Positions 40,560 to 50,689 of a DNA stretch of 64,000 bases are shown piece by piece (positions within the stretch are counted from its first letter, which is position 1; every line of letters begins with the position of its first letter). A model generated the notes under the pieces. The model was given only the letters and a program-made list of their open reading frames with translations. It had not been told where the DNA came from and searched no databases. This DNA comes from Halisarca cf. caerulea. Taxonomy: Eukaryota > Porifera > Demospongiae > Chondrillida > Halisarcidae. The stretch is from contig CAUJGJ010000083.1 of assembly GCA_963170055.1 (NCBI GenBank), positions 1,485,101 to 1,549,100 of the forward strand, read 5' to 3'. Position numbers and translations under genes: made by a program.

Positions 40560-40790
40560 AGTCACAGTTGAGACGCTTGGCCCTTTTGGTCCACAAACCC
40601 GAGACTTCTTCAGAAACCTTGGCCAGATGCCAAAGACAGCTACAAGTGATCCCAGATCCCATGAATGCCTCATCAAAAGGATTTCTATCGCCATCCAGAA
40701 AGGTAACACTCAGACAGTGTTGTGCTCTCTCTTACCATCAGCAAGGCCAGATGACGTTGTCTGCTTCTTTGAACATATGTATGTGTGTAT
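40560..40790 (+). mobile_element. C-terminal fragment of an RLE-type copy
   Basis: The plus strand reads VTVETLGPFGPQTRDFFRNL and then CLIKRISIAIQKGNTQTVLC in the same register as the family C-terminus. It is the third consecutive copy in this cluster and starts within a TAA-rich spacer. Confidence 0.7.
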
Positions 40791-41167
40791 GAGTAACTAT
40801 ATAATCATAATTGCTTTTTCTTGTATATTATTATTATTTTAGTTAGGTCCATACAATAGAGCTAGGGCAGGACCTGAGATGTCCGAAGAAGTTTTGGAGG
40901 TCAGTAAAGAAGATGAACATGGGCAACAAACAAAGATAGCGTGTAACTTGTTAGAGGTATATGACGAAGAGGGTAACATCAAGTGCGGTGAAGAGGCTAT
41001 TAATGTCTGGAGAGATCACTTTGCAAGGGTGTTGGGAGGTAATGATGGAGTTTCTTCTGATGATGTGAGCAGTGGTGGTGTCCAGGGAGGGTTGAACTTC
41101 AGTGAGAGGCTATGCCAACCTATCTCCAGGGAAGAGGTGAGGTGGGCTTTGGACAAGTAGAGGAAGG

Positions 41168-42023
41168 ATGCTGCCCCCAGGTCAAGATGGAATCAATGTT
41201 GATATGATGCTTGTTGATGTCTTGTTCGATGTCTGGGTTTTGCTGTTTGAGGTGTGCACATGTTTGGAGTATGGGATGGTGCCCTCAGTATGGAAGCAAA
41301 TCCTAGTAGTGCGGGTACCAAAGAAACAGTCAAGGGGGGTCTGTGATGTCAACACCTTTTGAGTTACAGTATCTCACTCCCTTCTACTGTGAGCAAGGTG
41401 TTGTGTATGCTGTTAAATGCCAGGTTGTCAAATGTAACAGAAGAGAAAGGGTTGATTGCGGAAGAACAGGGTGGTTCTAGGAAGCAGAAGGAGTGTAGAG
41501 AGCAGGTGCTATCTTTGGTGTTGTTGGGGAAAAAGGAGATGGTCAAGAAAGAAGGTGGAATGTTGGTGGCATTTATTGACTTCACTAAGGCATTTGACAA
41601 GGTAGATAGGGAGAAGTCATGGGGCTGTTTGGAGCAGCTGGGGGTGAATGGAAAGTTTCTGCAATTTGTGAAGACACTTTATCTGGGTAGTTCATGTAGG
41701 TTGAAAGTGGATGATAAGGTCAGTGAGCAGTTTGGGGTGAACATTGGGTTGTGGCAGGGTTGTGTACTCTCTCCTTTGTTGTTTCCTTGTATATCAATGG
41801 TGTGGTGACAAGGCTACACAAGGAGAAATGTGGAGTAGAATGTGGTGGTGACAAGATACCGGGTCTTCTATTTGCAGATGACACCTCCTTGGCGGCATCA
41901 GATGCTAATGGTTTGAAGAAGAGTTTGGATGTATTGGTAGAGTGGTGTAGAGACTGGGGTGTGAAGATAAATGTGCAGAAGTCTGGGATCATGTATGTGA
42001 GGAAGAAGTCAGTACCTATGTAG
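41168..42023 (+). pseudogene. RT of the second LINE type
   Basis: PPGQDGINVDMM (motif 1) and PSVWKQILVVRVPKK lie in 41168-41362. LLVAFIDFTKAFDKVDR (motif A, as MLVAFIDFTKAFD) and LWQGCVLSPLLF (B', with W for the usual R) lie in 41359-41808. GLLFADDTSLAASDANGL (motif C FADD) and INVQKSGIMYVRKK lie in 41751-42023. The frame shifts twice and has at least two stops. Confidence 0.78.
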
Positions 42024-42444
42024 GTGTAATGCGATCTATGTTGTGGATGGAGAAGAAATTCCGTATGTATCAATGTACAAGTTAGTACCTGGGCTGTGTG
42101 GTGGATGAACACTTGGCTTTAAATGAGATGGTTGAGGACAAAGCTGCTACAGGGAGAAGGACACTGGGAGCTTGGCTCCATCGTTATCAACAAGAAATGG
42201 GGGACATTGGTGTAGGTGTGTTTAAGAAGCTATTTAGCTCCCTAGTGGGCTCAACAAGGTTGTAGGGTACAGAGATTTGGGGGTGTCTCAGAAGCCTAGA
42301 ACCCATTGAACACGTGCCTACCACATGTTCTTTGGTGTGGGTACTTTACACCCTAAAATGTCTTTGATGATGGAGATGGGAGAGTTGCCTGTGGTGTAGG
42401 AAGTGAGAATAAGATGTGTGCAGTATTTGTACAAACTGATGACC

Positions 42445-42760
42445 TACCGTAGAGCGGGAAATTTTCGCGGCATAAATTTTCGCGAATCGAAGTAAAATGT
42501 AATTTTCGCGATGTGAAGATTTTTATTTGCGTTTTGTTACGTTTCAAGTCGTTTGCGTCCATTTCTAGACCATTTCAAGTTCGGAGCGTGCTTTTCGCTG
42601 AGTTTAACGCTCCATTCCTTAGAGAATCTTGTTACAGCATGCTGTTTTCCCGACTTTAGTGCGCATCTGTCGAAATTTTCGCAGTTAAAGTTTCGCGAAT
42701 CCGTACAATTCGCGAATATAGCGAAAATATTACCTCGCGAAAATTTCCCGCTCTACGGTA
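42445..42760. mobile_element. MITE with TACCGTAGAGCGGG termini (316 bp)
   Basis: TACCGTAGAGCGGGAAATTT at the left and AAATTTCCCGCTCTACGGTA at the right are perfect inverted copies, extending through TTCGCG. It interrupts the post-RT region of the LINE. TA at both ends may be the target duplication. Confidence 0.88.
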
Positions 42761-42772
42761 TAGAGTACCATA

Positions 42773-42952
42773 TACCAGGAAAGTTTCACGGGGATAAAGT
42801 TTCACGAATTTCGCGAACTCGACAGCATTCGCGAATCTTTAATTCGTGAATGCTAGCTCTGTTCTATACATCATGCAGCAATTCGTGTTTTTTTGCGAAA
42901 TCGTGAAATCTAAGGATTCCCGAAAGTTTTACTCTGTGAAACTTTCACGGTA
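42773..42952. mobile_element. Related MITE (180 bp)
   Basis: TACCAGGAAAGTTTCACGGG at the left aligns to the complement of GTGAAACTTTCACGGTA at the right. It shares the style AAAGTTTCACG / AAATTTTCGCG with the MITE 12 bases away, so two members of one superfamily sit side by side. Confidence 0.75.
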
Positions 42953-43415
42953 CACAGTATATGAAGGCAGACCATTGAAGAAAGTGGCAACAGAGGCAGT
43001 TTGGTGTGGTAGAGGAAGTTGGGTTCAGAGAATTGGGAAGTGCATCAGAGACTTTGGTTGGCATGGTGTTAGTGTGGATGATATTTAGAACTTATCAGAG
43101 GAGGATTTGAAGGGAATGCTAGTGAGTGCTGCATGGCGAAGAGCTAGAGAAGAGCGGAAGGAGCAGATGGATGTGAAGCCAAAGTTGTCAATGTTGAAGT
43201 AGATTGAGGATTGTGGCATGGAGTTGAGCTGTGCATGGTTGAAGACAAAGAATGAGAGGAGGATGATGCTGAAGTTAAGGGGTGGCACAGCAGCTTTTGA
43301 GATTGAGACAGGTAGATGGCAAGGGGTGAGTAGAGAGAACCGTGTGTGTAAGGAGTGTGGCAGTGGTGAAGTGGAGGATGTTGGTCATTGGTTGCTAAGG
43401 TGTGCAGCGTGGTAG
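42953..43415 (+). pseudogene. C-terminal part of the second LINE type, zinc knuckle
   Basis: YEGRPLKKVATEAV, then SEEDLKGMLVSAAWRRAREE, then CKECGSGEVEDVGHWLLRC (CX2C-X8-H-X4-C). The 48 kb piece ends with the same motif (CMHCSRGEVEYVYHWMMRC). Confidence 0.7.
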
Positions 43416-43868
43416 GAGCTACGACAGCCTCTGGTATAGTTATTCAGCCAGGAAGTACATAAAATTGAAATGAGCAGAAAGCAGCTGTTATCTTGTCCGC
43501 AGCATGCTCAAATTATTCAACTCTATCCTGTATTCACAGTATGTGGCATGCTGGGTTCTGTAAACATCGGCAGCTACTGTAATATCTAAAAATATTTTTC
43601 TTGTCTTCACCAGTTATTTCTTTTGTCCTATGTCTTATGTCTACATGCTTAGTGCTACTTTGGACCATGCAGTGTCCTAGTGCCCTAGTTGGCATGATGC
43701 ATATTAATATTTGAATTGAATTGAAATTGAATATAACTTTGTTTTTCTTATCATTTCCTGCATAATAATAATAGTAATAATAATATATAATAATTGTAGT
43801 AATAGTATTATAGTACATTTGTGTTCTTGTTTTATGTCATTGTTTATTTAGCCCATGTATGGTTTTCA

Positions 43869-43898
43869 TAAATAATAATATAATAATAATAATAATAC
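43869..43898. repeat. (TAA)n tract at the 5' edge of an RLE copy
   Basis: TAATAATATAATAATAATAA directly before the first recognisable bases of the next copy. Confidence 0.85.
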
Positions 43899-44885
43899 CC
43901 CACCCCATACACCTGTTCCAGCCACATCAAGTAAGTAAAAAGTTTGGGATGGACCGAAGGTTGATGCTGTCTTTGAAATGCTGGTTGAAGAATGCAATGA
44001 TGATGGGGACAGAGCTAGGCTATTGGGTTCTAGAACCCCAGAGTCAGGTGCATGGTTGAATGCTCCACCGGTTTCCTCTCTGGGTCTTAGGATGGATGAC
44101 ACTGCCATTCACACTGCAGTGGGTCTCAGAGTGGGAGCTCCCCTTGGTCAACTCCACCAGTGTGCACATTGTGAATCCGCGGTTGAGCAGTTTGCCAGAC
44201 ATGACCTCAGTTGTAGGCACAGTCACGGTAGATTCTCTCGACATTGCACACTAAACAACATACTGTAATCCAGCACTCCCTCTCGGCAGCAGGCCTTCCT
44301 TCTCGACTAGAACCTTCAGGTCTCCATCGGTCAGACGGGAAGCGGCCTGATGGGATGTCCATGACCTCATGGGAGCAGGGGAAGTTCTTAGTTTGGGATG
44401 CTACGTACGTGCATTGACACATTTTGCCAATCCAGTATGTGAAGAGCAGCCAATGAAGATGGAGGCGCGGCTGCATATGCTGAAGAGATGAAAGAAAGGA
44501 AGTACTCCCACCTGGGTAACATGTACTTCTTCAAGCCGATCGCTGTGGAAACTTGTGGCTCAATTGGCCCTAGCTCAATGGCCTTCTTGAAGAGGGTTGG
44601 AAAGCGCCTGAAGATGGTCACTGGAGAGCCCAGATCCTTCGCCTACCTTCTACAGAGAATATCTGTTGCTGTACAGGTTGGAAACACAGTGTCAATCACC
44701 GCAACTATACCAGTCACTGCTCATTGAGACTTTGATTTCTAGATGCATGTACAATTATGGTGTACTGCATGTATATGTTAAATATTGTTATACTAATAAC
44801 GTGTTTATATGTGTAATGTGTGTATAATAATATGTATAATAATTAAAAATACATATATTCAGCAAATTTATAGTAAAAAAAATTC
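43899..44885 (+). pseudogene. RLE-type retrotransposon, 5'-truncated copy (endonuclease only)
   Basis: Starts in the region before the linker. ESGAWLNAPPVSSLGLRM and the knuckle CAHCESAVEQFARHDLSC are in 43978-44268. A stop and shifts follow through the RPD region, where FGMLRTYVHIDTFC replaces VWDATCVDTFC. The last part (44488-44727) is open and ends LLQRISVAVQVGNTVSITA. RPD and WD motifs are broken. A 3' UTR of about 150 bases ends in short TAA runs near 44825-44845. Confidence 0.75.
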
Positions 44886-45283
44886 AATCTAAATAACCAC
44901 ATCGTGACATGCAAAAAAGAACATGCATAGGCTACACATGCATATACACATGTACACACATTACAAGCATGCAGAAATTAAAATTGTTTTTATCCAATTC
45001 CTCCTAAGAAAAGAAGGTGATTATTTATAGCTTCAGACTGTCCATGAAACAGCAGTGACATTTTTTTAGCAAAGAGCAGGTATGGTCGCCTACTGGGTTA
45101 TCTGGTAGTTTCAGAACTGTTTATATCATACAGATTTTATTTGGGAATAGGTGATGCCACCAGACATGAATAATGTGAAAATAGAAAATAGAAACCACAC
45201 CATCTAGGAAAAACTGACAAAAACTGAAAGAAAACATTGTCTACGAGCAGACCTGTAGCCATAATGTAGTATATGATAAAAAA

Positions 45284-46720
45284 GTGTGTGTATGTGGTTT
45301 ATGTAATCATGTGTGTGTATTTGTGCTCAACATCCTGACATTGTTACTGTGCCCAAGTCTTGGCTTGACTGCACTATTCACAATGATATGCTCAGAATTA
45401 GTGGCTACAGTTTGTATTGCAACAATTGTGACAGGCATGGTGGTGGTGTTGCAATGTACTGTATGTGATCCTCTTACATTGAGATCTGTTCCTTTCTTTT
45501 GTGATATTCATTCTTGTGCTGAATCATTATGGCTTGAAGTTAGTTGCAAGACCTGGAGATCTAGTAACCTGGTAGGCTGCTGTTATTGACCTCGAAGCTC
45601 TCCTTCAAACTCAGTTGAGCATTTGTTCTCTGAAACAGAATCCACCCTGTCAATGCTATCATCTGTGGTAATTTTAACACCAATCTCTGGGAGGACATTC
45701 ATGCTCACAAGGACAAAGTACTTTATTTCATCAACACCCATTCTTTATGTCAACCTATTGTGTCACCTACTGCACACAGATTGACAGTTCTAGTAAATCA
45801 TAATTTAACCTTTTCTTGTTATAAAGTACAGAGTATCTAGTTTCATCTGGTGTTTCTGACCTTACTCTTTCTGACCATCGAATGATCCTTCTGAACCTGC
45901 CACAAAAAAGTCTAAAGCCCCCAACCATCTCACAACAGCGAAGAAGTTTTAGAAAGTTGCTGAGAAATATTTCTACAGGTGCTGACTTGGAAAATGCTCC
46001 CTGGTGTATCACAAATTTTTTGAGTGTCCACATGATAAGCTATTTGTCTTTGAAGAACTTGTTAATGTTCAGATGATAAGCTATTTGTCTTTGAAGAACT
46101 TGATAATGTCTGCCTTGACATTCGTGCCCCATGGTCTAATGTTAAGAGAAAAAACCTAACTTGCCGTACATATCACTGCATATTCAGCAGCTCACAGATA
46201 AAAAGAATTGTTTACTATGCAGATTTGAAGAGACATCTGACTCTGCCCTAACCCTGATCATGACTGCACATACTTCCATTTTGCATGTTGATGACACTAC
46301 CAGTACGCAATTGGCTTCAATGTGGATGAGATATCCTGATGTCTATCTGCTGCTCTCACAGATTGTCAAAATTGGATGAATAAAACTTACTTTGTCTCAA
46401 ACCACAAAAAAAACAAAGTGTTTGCTGTTGCATTTTCAGTGAATGTCCCCTCCATCTCTTGCTGTGAGTCTTAATGACCTGTCTATTGAGCAAGGTTGCA
46501 TAATAAATAAGTATCTGACTTGAGATGATCCTATCAATCCCATTGTGGCCGTCTTAGTTCCTTCCGATGAGAGTTTTTAAAAAGTTTTACGAGGAGTACG
46601 TAAATCGTGCTGTGTGGCACAGATGTACCAAAGAACAAGCTAGTCGTTAGGAATGACTGCAAAACTTTGCAGCCTGTGTTATTCTTCTGTTGTGCTATTC
46701 ATAACAAGCTGATCAAACTG
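45284..46720 (+). pseudogene. CR1-like LINE fragment: APE endonuclease and parts of RT
   Basis: Endonuclease text: GNFNTNLWEDIHAHKDKVLY (GDFN region) near 45670, then HSLCQPIVSPTAHRLT and VSDLTLSDHRMILLNLP (SDH motif) near 45850-45900. The RT is reduced to a segment near 46340-46430 reading DCQNWMNKTYFVSNHKKTKC, the region after motif C, and LNDLSIEQGC. Many stops are present. The central RT is deleted. Confidence 0.65.
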
Positions 46721-47142
46721 ACCCCTACTTGAATCAAGGAGAAAGGTCTACCTAAGTATTTGTGCCTACAAAACACTTTGAGGCAGTAATCCACTTATCT
46801 AACCCCTTTATTAAGACTGTGTCTTGGAACTGGATGCACCTCACAGAGCTCTATTGTAGGTAACCTGCAATTTCCACTCCCAATGACTGAGGCAGGAAAA
46901 AAACATTTGCGATTTTGGGTTGAAAAATGTGGAATAATATTTACCTATTGATACAAAACATTACACTCTTTTGTCTCTTTTGCAAAATGCTATTTTATTT
47001 TTTGTCTTTACATGGTTCAGTATTTTCCTATATGTATGTGTATGTTATTAAATGTTTTTTTCTGTGTTGTTATGGCACTGGGGGCCTTCATAGTAGCCCT
47101 CTGGACTAGTGGCATCTCTAGTTTGCAAAATGAGAACTGAAC
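46721..47142. other. Non-coding stretch in THUMPD1 intron 1
   Basis: AT-rich. Only a 60-codon frame without motifs (46927-47109). Nothing further recognised. Confidence 0.4.
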
Positions 47143-47143
47143 T

Positions 47144-47144
47144 G

Positions 47145-47222
<78 letters not shown>
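47144..47222. repeat. (TG)n microsatellite
   Basis: About 35 TG units ending in GCGCGCGTGTG. It lies about 100 bases inside intron 1 of the THUMPD1 gene. Confidence 0.95.
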
Positions 47223-47227
<5 letters not shown>

Positions 47228-47323
47228 ACATATCCCCAGGGAAAAAGTGAGTTTTTAGGTCACATGAACCCTTCTAGAAGAATTTAACATGCAAGATTGA
47301 TATGTATGATATGCAATTCTTAC

Positions 47324-47386
47324 CTTCTTAGACGGAGGACCTTTATAAAACAACTTCGATCTAAATCTCTTCCTATTAGAATACAT
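47324..47386 (-). CDS. THUMPD1: THUMPD1 homologue, exon 1 (start codon)
   Basis: 63 bases: the ATG at 47386 begins MYSNRKRFRSKLFYKGPPSK, ending in Lys with donor AAG|GTAAGA. The short basic N-terminus resembles the KRK-rich start of THUMPD1 proteins, but the exon alone is too short to prove identity. Support comes from strand, order and exact phase match with exon 2. The ATG is the only one in the frame. Just upstream on the minus strand is GGAATTTTTATATTTTTAGT, which could hold a weak TATA-like element. Confidence 0.65.
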
Positions 47387-47450
47387 TAGACAAGTTTTTC
47401 GTTCTCGGCCGGACTAAAAATATAAAAATTCCTCCACTCCGATTGTTAGT

Positions 47451-47590
47451 CACGCGTAGCCAGACCCATGCACCGCTAGTCTCGTTCCCAGCCCCACTTT
47501 CGGCCGCGAGAAAAAGCGGCCGGAAGTGGGGCTGGGAACGAGACTATTTTTCTCCCTAGTCCCGCGTAGCCAGACCCACACGTGCCGTGG
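47451..47590. mobile_element. Foldback repeat at the THUMPD1 5' end
   Basis: AGTCTCGTTCCCAGCCCCAC (47478) with TTTCGGCCGC is followed, after a few bases, by its complement ending CTGGGAACGAGACT (47544), a stem of about 30 bases. CGCGTAGCCAGACCCA occurs on both sides (47452 and 47564) as direct repeats. It starts about 65 bases upstream of the start codon and is much more GC-rich than its surroundings. Confidence 0.7.
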
Positions 47591-47779
47591 TGACGTCAGT
47601 CCCCGAAAATGGCTGCGCGAGATTGGGTCTAGTGCGAAGTATAGAGTATCTATGGTCTGTCTGATCTCTATCGTGGAAGGGGGGATGTTGTAAAGCACGG
47701 TTAATGAGGTTCACTTGCGTAGCCAGCTGATTCGCAATTGTACGTTCCTCTCTCGCCGCTCCCTACCCATTGGATCCAA

Positions 47780-48800
47780 TCGCCACCCACCCCCAGCGAA
47801 ACCTTCGGTTGTTATATCAAGGATGGGCGGTTGAGATCAATACAGAGAAATCCGGAATTATGCACTTAAGGAAGAAAACGATTGAGAGATCCAACATTCG
47901 GTTTGCTATTGGTGACAGAGAGATACCAATGGTGGCTGAGTATAAATACCTGGGATGTATGATTGATGAGTTTCAGCATGGTACAGTGTAGAGCAAGGAT
48001 AGGGAGGAATGTATTGAGTATGTGGATGCAGAGATGTAGGTCTTCTGTTGGGGATTTGCATATTGGAACATACAGGATATTGATGGCGGCCATGATGGAT
48101 GCTGTTGTGATGTATGGGGCCGAAGTATGGGGATGCCTGGGGGAATTGCAGATACAGTAGTTGAACAACTACAGATGAGAGGGTTCCGGATGTTTCTGGA
48201 TGTGAGCAGATACCATCCCAGGACAACGCTAGGAATTGAGATGGGTGTACTACCTTTAGTGTGGGAGGCCAGAATCAGATGCATGCTATTCTGGTATAAG
48301 ATAATGTGTAGTCCAGTGTATGAAGGGAGGTTACTGAAGAGGATAGCACTTGAGGCTTTGGGAAATGGAGGGGGGTGAACTAGAAAGTTAAGGGCTTGTC
48401 CTAGACATTTTGGATGGGAGGACTTAAGTGGGAAATCTGTGGAAGGGATGACTCAGAATGAGCTTAATGATATGTTGAAGGGAATTGCATGGCATTGGGG
48501 AAGAATAACAGAAGAGTGGGGTAGGGATTTGCAGGAAAGGCCTAAACTGAGCAGCATCTCTGTACGAGAGTGGACACTGAACCAGCTGTGCATGTGTGCC
48601 CAACAAGGTGCACAGGTCAATCCTGGCCAAGTTGAGAGGGTGCACTGCTCAGTTTAGAATTGAAGTGGGAAGATAGAGGGGGATTGCAAGAGAGGAAAGG
48701 ATAATATGCATGCACTGTTCACGGGGAGAAGTCGAATATGTTTACCACTGGATGATGAGGTGTACGGCATGCGTGGACAGAGAGTAGGATTCTCATCCCA
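47780..48800 (+). pseudogene. Second LINE type, post-RT fragment
   Basis: EINTEKSGIMHLRKKT (motif D) and EYKYLGCMIDE (motif E) lie in 47770-47991. MMDAVVMYGAEVWG follows, then FRMFLDVSRYHPRTTLGIEM and YEGRLLKRIALEAL, and finally CMHCSRGEVEYVYHWMMRC near 48710-48770. It is colinear with 41950-43415 and clearly the same LINE type. RT upstream of motif D is absent. Several stops. Confidence 0.7.
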
Positions 48801-49090
48801 TGACTGGCGGTCGGCTGGGACATAATCGGCAGACCCCCCCTCACCACATGGTTTGGGGAAGACATGCCTCTTCACACCCAGCCTTGTCACATCACCAATG
48901 TGATGGAGATTGAACCGAAGGAGACGCCGGTGACGGGTTTCCTTCGACGCGCACCTGTAAAGAAACACAAGGAACGACACATACACATGGCACCCATCGG
49001 ATTGAACAACGACTACTCTTCTTGAAAACCGCCATCTCCTAATGCAGAGCTCTCAACCCTTTGTGTACCCTATGTTGCTGGGGTGTTTCC
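48801..49090. other. Stretch without a recognisable gene
   Basis: Relatively GC-rich for the window. A 110-codon minus frame (48986-48654) contains FLVFLYRCASKETRHRRLLR, which I do not recognise and which may belong to a repeat. Confidence 0.3.
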
Positions 49091-49850
49091 ATTGGAGGAG
49101 TAGAATTAACGTAGGAGGAGATTGTTCTCCGGTTTGCCATCAGGGCAACTATCGTTTGTACTGAGGGTGATAACGGGAACACTGCCAACCCCGATGTATT
49201 TGAGAAGAATGTCTTCTAGAGTGGATGCTAAATGCATGCTTTGTGACTCACCATATTGTACTGCCAAGCATATTCTCAACTCTTGTTCAGAAGCATTGAA
49301 TTGGTACGAATGGAGACATGACCAAGTTCTCTTGATTATTGCAAGCTTCCTGAAAAAGCATTTGAAAGCTAACTGTAGCATCTATGCTGATTTGGAAAAC
49401 TGGAGGGCAACAGATAACCCACCTGGGACCATCCCACCCAGTGCCTTGGCTACAAGGTCTGCCCCAAATATTGTCATTGTGGATCAGTCAAAGCCTCATC
49501 AAAAGGTTTTTGTAATGATAGAACTGACTGTCCCATGAACAGTGCAGATGGCATAGCCAGTGCCCACAGAAGGAAAGTTGAGAAAGAGAATTACTGCCAG
49601 CTTGTAGCTGACCTCAAAGGCCTGGGTGCTGATGCAAAGCTACTGCCTATTGAAGCTGGTAGTTTGGGCTACTTTGACAGAAATGCGAGAGAAGTGATCA
49701 GGAAATGGTCTACTGCTTCAGTGCAGCAAACAACATCTATGTTGGACAATGCATCTTCGAAAGCCATCAGCTGTAGCCAAACCATCTTCTTTGCTAGACA
49801 TTCACATATCTGGTCATGCCCCATTTGAACTCAAGTTGTGCCGTAGATCT
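49091..49850 (+). pseudogene. C-terminal domain of a second RLE-type retrotransposon family
   Basis: The first frame (49122-49538) has a knuckle CMLCDSPYCTAKHILNSC (CX2C-X8-H-X4-C), YEWRHDQVLLIIASFL, then APNIVIVD and VMIELTVP. One stop separates it from a second frame (49535-49828) with HRRKVEKENYCQLVADLKG and LPIEAGSLGYF. In this group the usual core is R-P-D-I-V-I...E-L-T-V-P followed by a Lys/Tyr helix, the second type of restriction-like nuclease seen in animal non-LTR elements. Here the Asp of RPD is Asn, so the enzyme is probably dead. The TGA between the two frames confirms decay. RT is not present. Confidence 0.65.
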
Positions 49851-49859
49851 TATATATAA

Positions 49860-50440
49860 AATAGTAACTTTTACTTTCTAGACAAGTTAAGTTTGAAATG
49901 TTGCAAAGTATTCATTAATCTTATTGCAAAGAGAGCGTTAGAAATATCATTTGAAATTTAGGGACAGAACAAGATTGGCAAAGTGCATAATATTTTATAA
50001 AAGAAAAAAGTAATTTTTTACTTTTTATATAAGTTAAGTTTGAAATGTCACACCGTATTCATAATTATTATTGCAAAGAGATCGTTAGAAACATAATTTT
50101 AAAATTAGGAAAAGCACAAAATTGGCAAAGTTGATAATATCTTACAAATGAAATAGTAATTTTTACTTTCTATAAAAGTTAAGATTGAAATGTTACAAAG
50201 TATTCATAAATCTTATTGCAAAGAGAGCGTTAGAGATATAACTTGAAATTTAGGAACAGAACAAAATTGGCAAAGTGCATAGTATCTTATAAAAGAAAGA
50301 AAGTAATTTTTACTTTCTATGAAAGTTGAGCTTGAAATGTTACAAAGTATCAATAATTATTATTGCAAAGAGAACATTGGAAGCATAACTTAATAATTAG
50401 GAACAGCAAAAAATTGACAAAGTTCATAATATCTTAAATA
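49860..50440. repeat. 146-bp satellite, block 1
   Basis: Four monomers. Recurring landmarks: AAGTTAAGTTTGAAATGTT, GCAAAGTATTCATAA, ATTGCAAAGAGAACGTTAGA, AATTGGCAAAGT and ATAATATCTTATAA. The AAGTTAAG landmark falls at 49884, 50031, 50176 and 50323, giving spacings of 147, 145 and 147. Confidence 0.9.
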
Positions 50441-50476
50441 CAAAATACTTATTCTATAATATTGTGTTGTTATATA

Positions 50477-50656
50477 CAGTAGTACCTCTTTTGAGAGACC
50501 ATCCTCGTGAAAAACCACCTCTTTTGTAAGACCAGCCTCACTGGGAACAAATGCACATATGTCCCATACTAAATTCCTCCTCACCAGAGACCACCTCTTT
50601 CGAGAGACCCCCTTTCACCTGTCCCTAAGGGTGGTCTCTCAAAAGAGGTACTACTG
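50477..50656. mobile_element. MITE with CAGTAGTACCTCTTTT termini (180 bp)
   Basis: CAGTAGTACCTCTTTTGAGA at the left and TCTCAAAAGAGGTACTACTG at the right are perfect inverted copies. Both sides are flanked by TA (TATATA). Inserted into the satellite, so younger than that block. Confidence 0.9.
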
Positions 50657-50689
50657 TATATAATTTAATGACATAGTTAATGTTTGTTT

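Larger units (their letters stand above)
40791..43745 (+). mobile_element. Second LINE type (YADD/FADD RT with terminal CCHC), decayed
   Basis: From 40879: a linker (EEAINVWRDHFARVLGG), then the RT in two frames. The post-RT part is interrupted by two MITEs and ends in a zinc-knuckle motif. The 3' end near 43720-43735 is TTGAATTGAATTGAAATTGA. A second piece of the same LINE type is at 47780-48790. Confidence 0.75.
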
